NCBI GenBank assembly: GCA_020634515.1
Contig: JACKBL010000002.1
Coordinates: forward strand, 930,001 to 994,000
Direction: 5' to 3'
Length of the DNA stretch: 64,000 bases
DNA from: Ardenticatenales bacterium
GTDB taxonomy: Bacteria > Chloroflexota > Anaerolineae > Promineifilales > Promineifilaceae
How positions within the stretch are numbered: position 1 is the first letter of the stretch; every line of letters begins with the position of its first letter. A model generated the notes under the pieces. That model searched no databases, was not told where the DNA came from, and saw only the letters and a program-made list of their open reading frames with translations. Of this stretch, positions 23,007 to 32,653 are shown in pieces. The position numbers and the translations under genes were made by a program.

Positions 23007-26000
23007 TCAGGGGGTGGGGAGGCTGCCGCCGATGTCGGCGGCATTGAATTTCAGCACGCGGTTGTTGGCGCTGTCCACGACGTACACATTGTTTTGCGCG
23101 TCCACGGCAATGCCTTGCGGCAGGCCAAACTGCAACAGATCCGTGCCGAACGCACCGAACCGCCCCAGATATTGCCCGCCGGCGTTGAAGATGAGGATAC
23201 GATACCCTTCGGGGTCGGTTACATAGAGGCGACCGCCGCTGTCCACGGCCAGGTAGGGCTTGTTAACGATGGATTGCCCTTTCCAGGCGCTGATTTTCCA
23301 CTCCGATAACGGAACCAGGTCCGCGGAGAAGCGCTGTATGCGGCTGTTCCACGTATCGGCCAGGAAGATGTCGCCGGTTGGCCCCAGCGCCAGTCCCACG
23401 GGTTCGTGCATTTGTCCCAGCAGGCTGCCCAGGGAACCAACCGATTGCAGGAAATTGCCGTCCTGGTCAAACAGTTGCAGCCGATGATTGCCCGTGTCCG
23501 TGACCAGCAGGCGGTTGTCGGGCAGGAGGATGATGTCACGCGGGCCGTAGAAGAGGCCGCCACCGCTCTGTCCTTCGGCGGGGGAGCCGCTGGCCCCAAA
23601 GGTGAGGACGACTTGCCCGTCCCGCGTAAACTTCTGAATGCGGTAGTTCCAGGTATCGGCCACGAAAACGAATTCGTCGTTGACGGCGATGCCCCAGGGG
23701 TCGTTGAATTGGCCCGGCTGGTCGCCCGCCTGCCCCCAACTGGTGACAAATGATCCATCTGGATTGAAGACGGCGACACGGCTGTTGCCGGCATCCAGCA
23801 CATAAACCATCCCATTACCGGCCACAGCCACATTATGCGGCCCCATCAACTGCCCCGGACCCGACCCCGTCGTGCCAATCGACAGACTGGCAACCGGCGT
23901 CAATTCCCCTTCCGCGTAAGGATTGGGGGGCGGTTCATACGCCGCCGCCGCCGCCCCATAGTCCCACAAATCCGCGTACACGTCCTTGCGGATATACAGG
24001 CGCAGCGGGCGACGCAGCGGCCATTGACCCGCCGTGTAGCTGCCGCCGAAAACCTCGCCGTATTGCGTGTAGTCGCGTAGCCAGAAGATGTCCCACAGCG
24101 CCTGGCGCACGGCGGGCTTGCCCAGTCCGCGCCGCTGATCCGCCGGAGTCAGATTGTCGCCAATAAGGGCATTCCACCCCAGCTTGCGATACTCCTCCAT
24201 CGGCCACCAGAGGAAAATGTGGCTCGTCATCTCATAATCTTCGCCTACCAGCGGCTCAACTTTACTATAGTTCGTGTCGCCGACGAGGATTACGGGCGCG
24301 TCCAGGATATTGCTGCCCGGATTCTCTCCGTAATAGATGCGGTTGGGATAGTCCCGCAGATACCAGAGGTAGGGCCAGGAGCTAACATTGTCAAAGGCCA
24401 CCTTCATGCTCTTGTCCCCATTCAAGCGCAGAGATAGCTCGTCGATCTGCTGCATGACGATGTCTTTGGTGGAAGGCGCGCCATGAGCGTAAACGAGGAA
24501 TTCATTGGTGTAATCGGCGTTGGGGAAGTTTGCCATGTAGGTGAAGCGAATGGTGACGGCGCCGAGGATGATGAGCAGGGTGATCAGGGGGATGCGCTGG
24601 CGAATGGCGGCCTCCCCGTTGGGAGCCTCGCTACGCGCCGCCGCCAGCCGCCAGACGTACACCATGCCGCCGAACATGAGGAAGCTGCCCAGCAGTCGGC
24701 CCACCGCGGCCAGATTGGCCTGCTCTTGTTGGCCGAATGGGACTTTGCCCAGCAGCAAAGGGCCAAAAGCGAGGAATGCCGCTCCCACGAGGGCGACGCT
24801 GACGCCGATCAGGAGGAAGGCGTGGCGGTTCCACAGGTCGCGCAGGTGAAAATCGGCAAATCGCTGCTGCAAGTACCAGCCGCCGGCCAGGGCCATGGGG
24901 ATGACGAAGTGGGTGCTGAGCCAGGGCATTTTTTCCCCGGCCACAGTGTAGATGACGAAGGTGAGGAGGAACCACCAGAAGAGGAAGGGGACGAAATCCA
25001 CGAAGGTGGTGGCGCTGACGTGGCCGTACTCGCCGTCCTGTAACTGGTATTTGGCGCGAATCTGGCCGCGACGGACGAGAAACCAGTAGACCAGGCCCAC
25101 GACGACGATGACGAGGAAGGTGATCAACAATGGCGTCCAACTGGTGGGGACGTCGGCGCGGATGCGGAGAGGATCGGGCAGAGGTTGCCCCGCGCCTTCG
25201 GCCTGCGCATTAGCCAGGGCGATGGCCTGGGCGACTTTGCCGCGGTAGACGAGGAGGTTGACGATGCTGCCGGCAAAAAGCCCACCCGTGAGTATGCCCA
25301 ACCAGTAACCGGCTATCTGGTGCAGACGATGCCGCCTGGTCCAATACGCGGCTGCCAGTAGCGTGAGCAGCAGCGGCAGAAACTCATAAAACGGCATGGC
25401 GAAGAAGTAGTAGAACCAGGGCTGGCCGCCGCGCGCCACGCCTTGCTGCTCCAACCAGTACCCCAGCGAACCGATCATGCCGCTGGTCCAGCCGCCGGGA
25501 TTGGTGAAGACGGAGGTGTACAGGATAAGGAAGATGCTGTGGAAGACGGCGGCGGCGATGAGCCAGCGTCGTCTGTTCCACCAGAGACCGACGAGAATGG
25601 CGACGATGAGGGTGAAGACGAGGAAGATGCCGGAGCGCACCAGGCCGGAGGTGAAGAAGGCGTTGTAGCAGGAGCCATCCGTGATGCGGGCGAAGAAGAG
25701 TTGTAGTGAGGAGAGGTTTTCGCTGCCCGGCGGGTAGCATTGGTTGAAGCTGTAGTCGCGGGGATTCCAGCCGGCGAGGGTGGTGAGCAGCGGGGAAACG
25801 GTGGGGAGGACGAGGGTGGAGAAGAGGAGGATGAGGTCGAATTCGGGATAGTCGTCTAACCGCGGGCGCAGTTTGGATACCCCAATGAGGATGGCGGCGG
25901 CGAAAGCGCCAATGCCGGCAATTTCCAACCAGCGAAACACTATCCCATTGCCACCCGCCGTTCCCGTGTCCGCCGCGGGCTGGGCCTCATTTGGATTCGC

Positions 26001-26837
26001 CGCAAAGCCGCTGCTGCTCTCCGTCGGCACGGCCTGACTCGCCACCTCGCGCCCGGTTATGTATTTGCCGCCAAAGCCCGCACCCAAGAGGAGAATGGCC
26101 ACGCCCAATAAAATCGCCGCCTGCGATAGTTTGGGCAAAGCGTCACGGAACCAATCACTCGTCCAGAGCAAGACGGCCAGGCGCATCACCAGAAAACTGC
26201 CAAAAATAGCCACGTAGATAAACGAGACTTCCTTTGTGCAGAACATCAAGGCCACGCCGGCGGCAAACCAATACAGGTATTTCTCTTGCCGTTGGCGCAT
26301 GTAATACCACATGGCGATGACGACGATCATGGCCCAGATGATGATGTAGATGTCGTGACGAATGTAGCGGGAATAGTAGGTGATGTAGGGAGAGATGAGG
26401 AAGAGGAAACTGGCGAATAGCGCGCCTTTTCGTCCGATCCAATCGCGCAGGAAATAGGGGATGAAGACGAGGAGGACGCCGAGGAGGGCCACGGGCACGC
26501 GGGCGGTGAAGTCATTGGCCGCGCCAAAGAGCCAGTAGGAAAAGGCGGTGGCGTGGAACAGAAAGGGGCCGTGCATCAGCGGCGTGTGTTCGTAGCCGTC
26601 GCCAATGTAGTATTGATAGGAGTACTGCGTATGCAGACTTTCGTCGTGACTCATAACGCGGTCGCCCAACCCCCAGAAACGGGTGATGAAGGCGAGCGCG
26701 ATGAACAACAAGTAGAGGGCTTTTTCCCAATCGATGACCAGGGCCGCCGTCCAGAGGCGGCTTTGCGGCGATGGCCGGTCAGTTGCGGGGGCCACCGGTT
26801 GGGGGGCGGCGGGCGGAGGTGTAATCAATTCGGTCAT
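23007..26837 (-). CDS. TIGR03663-type GT-C membrane protein with C-terminal NHL propeller
   Basis: 1276 aa from ATG 26837 (upstream TTG less likely). N-terminal about 830 residues: a polytopic GT-C-like glycosyltransferase with about 13 membrane helices. An acidic motif sits in the first outer loop (RVMSHDESLH), followed by YIGDGYEHTPLMHGP, the pattern of the TIGR03663 family found in Chloroflexota and archaea. After a soluble segment, residues about 985-1270 hold six NHL-type repeats (VYVLDAGNSRVAVFNPDG, then VFVADTWNYRIQKF and so on), forming an outer six-bladed propeller. Probable role: lipid-linked sugar transfer to envelope glycans or proteins, with the propeller binding product or partner. 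First of a series of similar envelope genes on this strand. Confidence 0.85.
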   Translation of the reverse strand: MTELITPPPAAPQPVAPATDRPSPQSRLWTAALVIDWEKALYLLFIALAFITRFWGLGDRVMSHDESLHTQYSYQYYIGDGYEHTPLMHGPFLFHATAFSYWLFGAANDFTARVPVALLGVLLVFIPYFLRDWIGRKGALFASFLFLISPYITYYSRYIRHDIYIIIWAMIVVIAMWYYMRQRQEKYLYWFAAGVALMFCTKEVSFIYVAIFGSFLVMRLAVLLWTSDWFRDALPKLSQAAILLGVAILLLGAGFGGKYITGREVASQAVPTESSSGFAANPNEAQPAADTGTAGGNGIVFRWLEIAGIGAFAAAILIGVSKLRPRLDDYPEFDLILLFSTLVLPTVSPLLTTLAGWNPRDYSFNQCYPPGSENLSSLQLFFARITDGSCYNAFFTSGLVRSGIFLVFTLIVAILVGLWWNRRRWLIAAAVFHSIFLILYTSVFTNPGGWTSGMIGSLGYWLEQQGVARGGQPWFYYFFAMPFYEFLPLLLTLLAAAYWTRRHRLHQIAGYWLGILTGGLFAGSIVNLLVYRGKVAQAIALANAQAEGAGQPLPDPLRIRADVPTSWTPLLITFLVIVVVGLVYWFLVRRGQIRAKYQLQDGEYGHVSATTFVDFVPFLFWWFLLTFVIYTVAGEKMPWLSTHFVIPMALAGGWYLQQRFADFHLRDLWNRHAFLLIGVSVALVGAAFLAFGPLLLGKVPFGQQEQANLAAVGRLLGSFLMFGGMVYVWRLAAARSEAPNGEAAIRQRIPLITLLIILGAVTIRFTYMANFPNADYTNEFLVYAHGAPSTKDIVMQQIDELSLRLNGDKSMKVAFDNVSSWPYLWYLRDYPNRIYYGENPGSNILDAPVILVGDTNYSKVEPLVGEDYEMTSHIFLWWPMEEYRKLGWNALIGDNLTPADQRRGLGKPAVRQALWDIFWLRDYTQYGEVFGGSYTAGQWPLRRPLRLYIRKDVYADLWDYGAAAAAYEPPPNPYAEGELTPVASLSIGTTGSGPGQLMGPHNVAVAGNGMVYVLDAGNSRVAVFNPDGSFVTSWGQAGDQPGQFNDPWGIAVNDEFVFVADTWNYRIQKFTRDGQVVLTFGASGSPAEGQSGGGLFYGPRDIILLPDNRLLVTDTGNHRLQLFDQDGNFLQSVGSLGSLLGQMHEPVGLALGPTGDIFLADTWNSRIQRFSADLVPLSEWKISAWKGQSIVNKPYLAVDSGGRLYVTDPEGYRILIFNAGGQYLGRFGAFGTDLLQFGLPQGIAVDAQNNVYVVDSANNRVLKFNAADIGGSLPTP

Positions 26838-26879
26838 AGGCGTTTGCTCTGTTCGTGGTTTCAAAAATGTGCCTGATGA

Positions 26880-26920
26880 GCTTCACGACAACCTTCCCGA
26901 AAGCTCGATTTCAGGTCAGA
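26880..26920. repeat. dispersed repeat family A2, copy 2 (inverted)
   Basis: ttcacgacaaccttcccg at its left matches 44473-44490 with one difference. The following aaagctcgatttcag is the reverse complement of the core at 19052-19075. It lies between the GT-C gene and the anti-sigma gene. Confidence 0.65.
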
Positions 26921-26954
26921 AAGTGTCTCATGTATGGCGCGCTTGCGCGACGGA

Positions 26955-27482
26955 TCACTCGCTGCCGGTGAGGATGGGCAGGGCGGCGATGGGCGTGGCG
27001 GCGACGGTGGGCGTTTCGGCGGGGTCGATCTGGTTGGCCGTCTTCGTGGCGGTGGCGGTGATGGTGGGTTGCTCCGTGGCCGTGGCGATGACGTAGGGGC
27101 CGGGGGCGGGCCAGAGGGTGTTGTGCTTGTCGCCCAGAGGGCGCAGGTAGAGCGTGCCGGCAAAAATCATCACCAACAAACCAATCGTCACCCATCCTTT
27201 GTGCCAGACATGGTGCAAAACGGCGGGCCGGCGGCGGGCCGGTGGCGTGGGCTGCCACTGCGCCAGCCGCAGTGGATGCGGGGCGGGCAGCGCCGCCAGG
27301 GTGTCGTGCAGACGCCGGCTGAGGGCGCGTTCACTGTCCAGTTGCTGCCGGCATAAACCGCACCCCGCCGCATGTTGTTCGACAAGGAGCCGCTCAGATG
27401 CCGGCAGCAGCCCCAAAACATAATCTGAAATCAAGTTGAAAACGTGTGCTTGTTCCATCGTCAACACCGAATCACCATTCAT
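26955..27482 (-). CDS. zinc-finger anti-sigma factor (single-pass membrane)
   Basis: 175 aa. The cytoplasmic ZAS domain has the H37-x3-C41-x2-C44 zinc motif (EQHAAGCGLC). One membrane helix follows (about 97-113, TIGLLVMIFAGTLYL) and an outer T/A/P-rich tail. It lies 16 bp downstream of an ECF sigma gene on the same strand, the classic sigma/anti-sigma arrangement: the ZAS domain should hold the sigma factor until an envelope signal triggers release. An alternative start exists at the ATG encoding M9. Confidence 0.88.
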   Translation of the reverse strand: MNGDSVLTMEQAHVFNLISDYVLGLLPASERLLVEQHAAGCGLCRQQLDSERALSRRLHDTLAALPAPHPLRLAQWQPTPPARRRPAVLHHVWHKGWVTIGLLVMIFAGTLYLRPLGDKHNTLWPAPGPYVIATATEQPTITATATKTANQIDPAETPTVAATPIAALPILTGSE

Positions 27483-27498
27483 CTACGCAAACATTGCC

Positions 27499-28116
27499 TT
27501 ACTCATGCGCCAGGATGTCCCGCAACGCCTTATGCGCCAGCCGCATCCGCGACTCCACCGTTTTCGCCGAAATATCCAGAATCTCGCCAATCTCCGCGTA
27601 AGCCAACCCCTCGTAATAGCGCAGCACCGCCGTCTCCCGCAACTTCGGCGACAACTGCTTCAATGCCTGCCACACCTCCCGCTGCTGCTCCGACAGCGCC
27701 GCCCGCTCCACGGGGTCCGGCGCGGTATCATCGCTCACGTCATCCCCCACAAGCTGCTGCAAGGAAAACGTCGGCAGCCATTTGCGCCGCCGCTTATTGC
27801 GGCAGCGGCTGATGGCAATGCGATACAGCCATGTCTTGAAAGCGGATTTTTGCGGTTGGTACGTTTCCAGACGGCGAAAAGCGTACTCAAACGCATCTTG
27901 CAGCACCTCTTCCGCATCTTCGCGGTGTTGCAACAGGCTGTAGCAAAGACGGTAGATTTCGCCCGCGTACAGGCGGTAGAGGGCGGCGTAGGCGCTTTCC
28001 TCACCCTCCAGGCAGCGGGCGATTAACGTTCTCGTATGGTCGGGGAGCGCGTCCGCGGTAGGCGTCCCGCTCAAGGGCGGCCACAGCAGCGCCTCGGATG
28101 ACGATAATTGACTCAT
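27499..28116 (-). CDS. ECF-subfamily RNA polymerase sigma factor
   Basis: 205 aa. Region 2 (about 30-100) contains YRLCYSLLQHREDAEEVLQDAF and WLYRIAISRCRNKRRR. Region 4 (about 145-200) contains LSPKLRETAVLRYYEGLAYAEIGEILDIS, the helix-turn-helix for the -35 element. No region 1 or 3. It is co-transcribed with a ZAS anti-sigma gene. The envelope glycosyltransferase genes on both sides make cell-surface stress a plausible regulon, by inference only. Confidence 0.92.
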   Translation of the reverse strand: MSQLSSSEALLWPPLSGTPTADALPDHTRTLIARCLEGEESAYAALYRLYAGEIYRLCYSLLQHREDAEEVLQDAFEYAFRRLETYQPQKSAFKTWLYRIAISRCRNKRRRKWLPTFSLQQLVGDDVSDDTAPDPVERAALSEQQREVWQALKQLSPKLRETAVLRYYEGLAYAEIGEILDISAKTVESRMRLAHKALRDILAHE

Positions 28117-28157
28117 TATGCTCCAGTCGAAATCTGAATAATGCCCGTATCTACGAA

Positions 28158-28199
28158 CGCTCTTTGGAGATTGGACCGAAGAGAGAATTGGTCCAATCT
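28158..28199. repeat. dispersed inverted repeat family D, copy 1
   Basis: Perfect 10-bp arms 28168-28177 and 28190-28199 (agattggacc and complement). The 20-mer 28158-28177 matches the complement of 41330-41349 with one mismatch. Located in the 141-bp gap upstream of the sigma gene, so it could also be read as an operator. Confidence 0.7.
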
Positions 28200-28257
28200 G
28201 GCCTGGCAGTTACCCAATGATTTATTATTACGATGGTCGTAGAATGTGTCGGCCATT

Positions 28258-30105
28258 TTAGCGGAAAAGGTCCGTCCGCAGCCAGACGATGACGCGGGTT
28301 TCGTTGATGGGCACGGGCAGCAGCGCCCCATTCGCGTGCGTGACTGCGTCGCGGAACAATAAACCACGCGCCGCGCCGAGGGCATCAAACGCCATTGGCG
28401 TGTCTGGGCGCAGCAGGCCAAAATCGGACCCCACGTAGTCGCTGCCAAAGGATTGCTCCCCGTTTGCCGGGGTGATGATGACGTCGTTGGTGGCTTCCGA
28501 CGGCGTGGCGTCGCTCACTTGCAGGCGCGCGAAATCGCGCAAATACCAGCGCAGCACGGGCGAATCGACGGCGGAGAAGATGTTCAGGCCGTCACCAGAT
28601 TGTCGCGTCTGGCGGGAGAACTCTTCGATGGTGCGCACCAGCAGTGGCAGTTCGTCGTCGCTGGCTTCCGCCACCCAACGGGTGCGCGTGTCGTTGGCGG
28701 CGGTCTGGTTGAGCCACCAACTGGTTCCCCAGGTGAAGATGACGAGGAAGGCGAGCAGGCCGAGGGCGGTTCCCTGCCGCGCCAGCACATGGTCCCATAC
28801 CCAAAGGTAGGCGATGGTGGCGAGGCCAAAGACGGCGAGGATGGTGGCGATCCACAAGTTGTAATAGTCGATGTTGTCGGGGGTGGCGTAGCGGATGACT
28901 TCCAGATGGCGCGCCAGGCTGGCGATGACGCCGGCGGCGATGAGGAGCAGGAACAGGGCCACGCCCCATTTCTGCGCGCCGGTGTCTGTGCCGGTCCATT
29001 CGCTCACTTGCCGCAGGATGTTGTCAATCAACGTGCCGGTGAGTAGGCTGGCGGGAAGCGCAAGCAGGAGGATGTTGTCCATGTTGCCGGGTTGCAGGAG
29101 GACGACGAGCAGTGCCCCGACGAACCAGTAGGCGAGAAATGCCGGCATGGCCTCTCCCCGCCACAGTCCCCAAAACACACCCAGCAGGCCAAAGATAAAG
29201 AGAAGGGGTTCGTATCGGACGAAAACGAGGATCGGGTCTGCCCAATGACTGAGGCCGGCGGGGAAGCCGAACCGACCCAGCCATTGTCCAAGAATGTTGC
29301 CCAGGCTGCCAATGCCGGCAGGATACCACGAGAAGAACGTCCCCAACGCCAGCGCCACCCCCATCGTGATTAATATCCCGTTGCGGATGATGCGCTGCTC
29401 CGGGAAGGGCGTTTCCGTGACCAGCGCCGGGCCGAGCGTGGCCTGGGCCACCCAGGCGAGCAGGATGCCCACCAGCGCCGAGTAGAACAGGGGCGCGCTC
29501 ACCAATCCCAGCCCCAGTGCGACCCACAGGCCATAAAACCAGTGCCGTTGCGCGAATTCCAGAAAACGGAGGCGGCTGAGGACGAGGAACATGCCGGCAA
29601 AGAGCGCGATGGTCGCGCCGTCGGCGGAACGGGCGGCGAAGGTGTGCAGCGGGGAGACGGCCAGCGCCAGGCTGGCAATTAGCGCGCCCCACACGCCGAT
29701 GCGCCGCCGCAGCAGCCAGGGCAGACCAACGAGCGCGAGACCGAATAATGCCGGCACAAACCGGGCCGTAACATCAGACGCGCCCGTGAACGCCATCAGC
29801 AGCGTCGTCAGGCTGTAGTAGGCGGGGCTGGCGGGCAACATCGGACTGTTCACCCCTGGCTGCCATCGCTGCCACGCCGCCAGCGCCTCCCGCGCCTCAA
29901 CCGGAGCCAGCGGGATGCGGTCCAGGTTGGCGAAACGGGCCAGCGCGCCCAGCAGCAGCAAGATGACCAGGGCCACCTGCGCCAGATTCAGCCGCACGAC
30001 GAGGGGCGGCGGCGGCGCGACACGTTCCGCGTCCATGACCACGGCTGGCGACGAGGCTGCCGCCGCCATCGGGGGTTTTCGGTCTTTATGCTGTGATTGT
30101 TTCAT
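28258..30105 (-). CDS. GT-C family membrane glycosyltransferase (PMT-like)
   Basis: 615 aa from ATG 30105, overlapping the upstream stop by 4 nt (ATGA). Polytopic, with about 12 membrane helices; the first outer loop has the acidic motif region (NLDRIPLAPVEAREA), as in dolichyl-phosphate-mannose protein mannosyltransferase relatives. The C-terminal about 110 residues are soluble. Translational coupling to the DUF2298 gene suggests the two act in one membrane complex for glycan assembly. Sugar donor and acceptor are unknown. Confidence 0.75.
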   Translation of the reverse strand: MKQSQHKDRKPPMAAAASSPAVVMDAERVAPPPPLVVRLNLAQVALVILLLLGALARFANLDRIPLAPVEAREALAAWQRWQPGVNSPMLPASPAYYSLTTLLMAFTGASDVTARFVPALFGLALVGLPWLLRRRIGVWGALIASLALAVSPLHTFAARSADGATIALFAGMFLVLSRLRFLEFAQRHWFYGLWVALGLGLVSAPLFYSALVGILLAWVAQATLGPALVTETPFPEQRIIRNGILITMGVALALGTFFSWYPAGIGSLGNILGQWLGRFGFPAGLSHWADPILVFVRYEPLLFIFGLLGVFWGLWRGEAMPAFLAYWFVGALLVVLLQPGNMDNILLLALPASLLTGTLIDNILRQVSEWTGTDTGAQKWGVALFLLLIAAGVIASLARHLEVIRYATPDNIDYYNLWIATILAVFGLATIAYLWVWDHVLARQGTALGLLAFLVIFTWGTSWWLNQTAANDTRTRWVAEASDDELPLLVRTIEEFSRQTRQSGDGLNIFSAVDSPVLRWYLRDFARLQVSDATPSEATNDVIITPANGEQSFGSDYVGSDFGLLRPDTPMAFDALGAARGLLFRDAVTHANGALLPVPINETRVIVWLRTDLFR

Positions 30106-32621
30106 TGCGGTTGCCAACGGTAAATGGTCACGCTACTGTTTTGAAAAGCTATTTCCAGATGCGCGAACTTATCCAGCCCTTGTTCGCCGTACTTGCTGCG
30201 CTCCAGGCCGCCCACGTAAATGTAATCCACGCCGTATCGGTTCAGCAATGCTTCCGCCGCGGGCCAATTCGTATCCGTATAAATCTGGTCCACTAGCGGC
30301 TTGCGGTCGCTCGGTTCCGTGGTGCTGTTGCCGCGCCATTGCCCTTCGTGGCCGGGCCAACCCAACACCGTGGGCAGCCCGGTATTGGCCGAAATGCGCC
30401 CGCCTTCGGTGTAGGAGCCATCTACGGCTTCCAGGATGGTGGGCATGGCCTGCACGTTTTGCCGCAGCCACATGATGGCTTCGTATTCGTCCGGGTTGAA
30501 GCGTTCCTTGTAGGCCAGCCCGTTCAACGTGGGCGTGCTGCCATATTCAGCGGCGCGGGAAAGGTAGGCGCGATATGGGAAGGTGAGCGCCACGGCCAGC
30601 AGCAGGCCGTATCCAACGGTGACGACGATGCCGCCGACCCTGGCGCGCCGCAGCAGGGTGGCGATGGCATACAGGGCGGCCACGCCGAACATGACCCACG
30701 CCTGGTAGTAGAATTTGAAGATGGTGTTCAGCCGCTGGCCGAAGTTGTCGCGCAGGTAGACGAATTCTGGCCCCAGGGTGAGCAGCGCGCCGGTGAGGAT
30801 GAGGAGGAGGACGAAGGGCAGGACGCGGCTGGCGGTGGGGGTGGGTTTTTCCGGCTGCTGATGGTTGACTAGCCCCATGACGACGAGGCCGATGATGGCT
30901 GCCAGGAAGAGGGTGAGCCAGGGGACGGCAACGCGCGCGGAGAGGATGGCGGGCAGCAGGGCGAATAGGGCGGAGAATCCCCAGGAGAGCCGCTGCCCGA
31001 CGGTGACGTCCGCGCCGAGGGGGAGTAAGGGGATGTTTAGGTCGCGTCCCAGGTTGGTGAGCCGCCCGGCGCCATCCGGGCTGATGCCGAAGAGCCAGAT
31101 GAAGAGCAGTAGGAGAAGGAGGAGTCCGGTGATGGTGATGCCGGCACTAATCAATCCCGTTTTCCAGCCACGCAGCCGCGCCTGGGCAGCCAGCACCAGC
31201 AGTAGCGCCGTGATGCTGAAAAGCGGCATGAGGAAGATGATGAGGAATTGGGCCAGGCGCGTGGGTTGCATGAGGAAGGGGAGGAGGAACGGGGGGCCGG
31301 CCTGGGAGCGGAAGCCAAGATAGAAGGGGAGGTAGAGGAGAATTGCCGGCACGGCCAACATCAACCCCATCAACAGCCCCTGCGCCAGCAACCTGCCCTG
31401 CCAGCGCCCCCGCCGCCGCCAGCGGGCCAACACATACGCGCCAAGAACGACGAACAGGTGAATCAGCACGTCCCACGTGTTCAGGAAAGAGAGTCCGCCC
31501 AGGACCAGCACCGTCAGCCCCCATAGCGGCGCGCCCACGGCCTGGATTTCTCCGCGCGCGGTCGCCCAGACGGTGGGTGCGTCCAATCCCGGAGAAGGCG
31601 GGTTTTCCTCCTCCGTCAGCTTTAGCCACCACGCCAGCGCCACTGCCAGACTGAGGAAGGCAAATGGCAGCGCCAGCACGTGCGGGTGCATGTCGCCGAG
31701 GATGAAGCTGAAGCCGGGGAATTCGGCGATTGGCTCCAGCCCCTGTTCGACTTCCCCGGTGAGTCGCGTTTCGTTGATCACGCGGGAAGAGCGCCACCAC
31801 CACCACGCCGGACTGTCGTAGCGAGGGCTGTTGGTGGCGGGGCCATTGAGGTCGCGCACGTCCAGCCACTGCCAAAAGTTGGCGGAGCCGAGGTTGTTGC
31901 CATGAAGGGTTTCGAGGAGGATTTCCATATTGCCGGCAATTGGCAAAGCCAGCGCCGCCGTCAAACCCAAAGCCCATGCCAGCCGCCGTCCCCCCTCGCT
32001 GCGCACCAGGTTGTACACCAACCCGAACGCGCCCGTGGCCGTGCCCGCCAGCAGCCAGGCAATGCCCAAATTGAACGCCACCGGCGACGCCACGCCCGCC
32101 AGCCGCGCGATCACGGACGTCATCACATAGCCAAAATAGTAATAGCTGATGGCAAAATTGGAGAGCCAGGGGTCCAACGGCGGGAAGGATGGGCTGCGAT
32201 TGACGGAATTGAGAAAGGCGAACTCCATCGGCTTTTCCGTGGCGGCGATGCTGGGGTGGTGCGCCCGCACCCACACCCAAAGGGCAAACGTGGCCGCGAA
32301 AACGACCTCCGTGAGCAATACCTGCCTCCGATTTTCGCGTAGCCACTGGCGCAGGCCCCCATCGCCGCGCCGATAAATGCCAAAGGAGATGGCCGCCAGC
32401 GCCAGCAAGGCCAGGATGATGCTGCCCGTGCTGTTGCTGAGGAAGCCCAACGAGCCGAACAACCAGAAGATGTAGCTGATGATGAGCAGCCCCAGCATTT
32501 TCACGAAGGCGTAGCCGCGGTCGGGCAGGCGGGCAAGGACAACGTAGGCCAGTGGTGTGGCCGCCGCCCCTAACATCATCAGTACCAGCCACCAGCGAAA
32601 TGCAGCGAGAAAATCACTCAT
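30102..32621 (-). CDS. DUF2298 ('YYY') polytopic membrane protein
   Basis: 839 aa with about 18 membrane helices. The diagnostic segment is EKPMEFAFLNSV, FPPLDPWLSNFAISYYYFGY (about 132-168), the YYY signature of TIGR03662. A second outer motif is GDMHPHVLALPF (about 300). The family is found in Chloroflexota and some archaea next to GT-C proteins, and probably takes part in envelope glycan synthesis; no reaction is established. 32 bp downstream of the giant fusion at 32654-37681 and coupled (ATGA) to the GT-C gene after it. Confidence 0.82.
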   Translation of the reverse strand: MSDFLAAFRWWLVLMMLGAAATPLAYVVLARLPDRGYAFVKMLGLLIISYIFWLFGSLGFLSNSTGSIILALLALAAISFGIYRRGDGGLRQWLRENRRQVLLTEVVFAATFALWVWVRAHHPSIAATEKPMEFAFLNSVNRSPSFPPLDPWLSNFAISYYYFGYVMTSVIARLAGVASPVAFNLGIAWLLAGTATGAFGLVYNLVRSEGGRRLAWALGLTAALALPIAGNMEILLETLHGNNLGSANFWQWLDVRDLNGPATNSPRYDSPAWWWWRSSRVINETRLTGEVEQGLEPIAEFPGFSFILGDMHPHVLALPFAFLSLAVALAWWLKLTEEENPPSPGLDAPTVWATARGEIQAVGAPLWGLTVLVLGGLSFLNTWDVLIHLFVVLGAYVLARWRRRGRWQGRLLAQGLLMGLMLAVPAILLYLPFYLGFRSQAGPPFLLPFLMQPTRLAQFLIIFLMPLFSITALLLVLAAQARLRGWKTGLISAGITITGLLLLLLLFIWLFGISPDGAGRLTNLGRDLNIPLLPLGADVTVGQRLSWGFSALFALLPAILSARVAVPWLTLFLAAIIGLVVMGLVNHQQPEKPTPTASRVLPFVLLLILTGALLTLGPEFVYLRDNFGQRLNTIFKFYYQAWVMFGVAALYAIATLLRRARVGGIVVTVGYGLLLAVALTFPYRAYLSRAAEYGSTPTLNGLAYKERFNPDEYEAIMWLRQNVQAMPTILEAVDGSYTEGGRISANTGLPTVLGWPGHEGQWRGNSTTEPSDRKPLVDQIYTDTNWPAAEALLNRYGVDYIYVGGLERSKYGEQGLDKFAHLEIAFQNSSVTIYRWQPQ

Positions 32622-32653
32622 AAGGTTACGAAGGATGAAGGACGAGGTTGGCG

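Noticed and set aside
31147..32592. 481-aa open frame overlapping the DUF2298 gene in another frame
   Set aside because: Real frame has membrane helices and the YYY motif; this one is a same-strand shadow rich in G, R, A, P.
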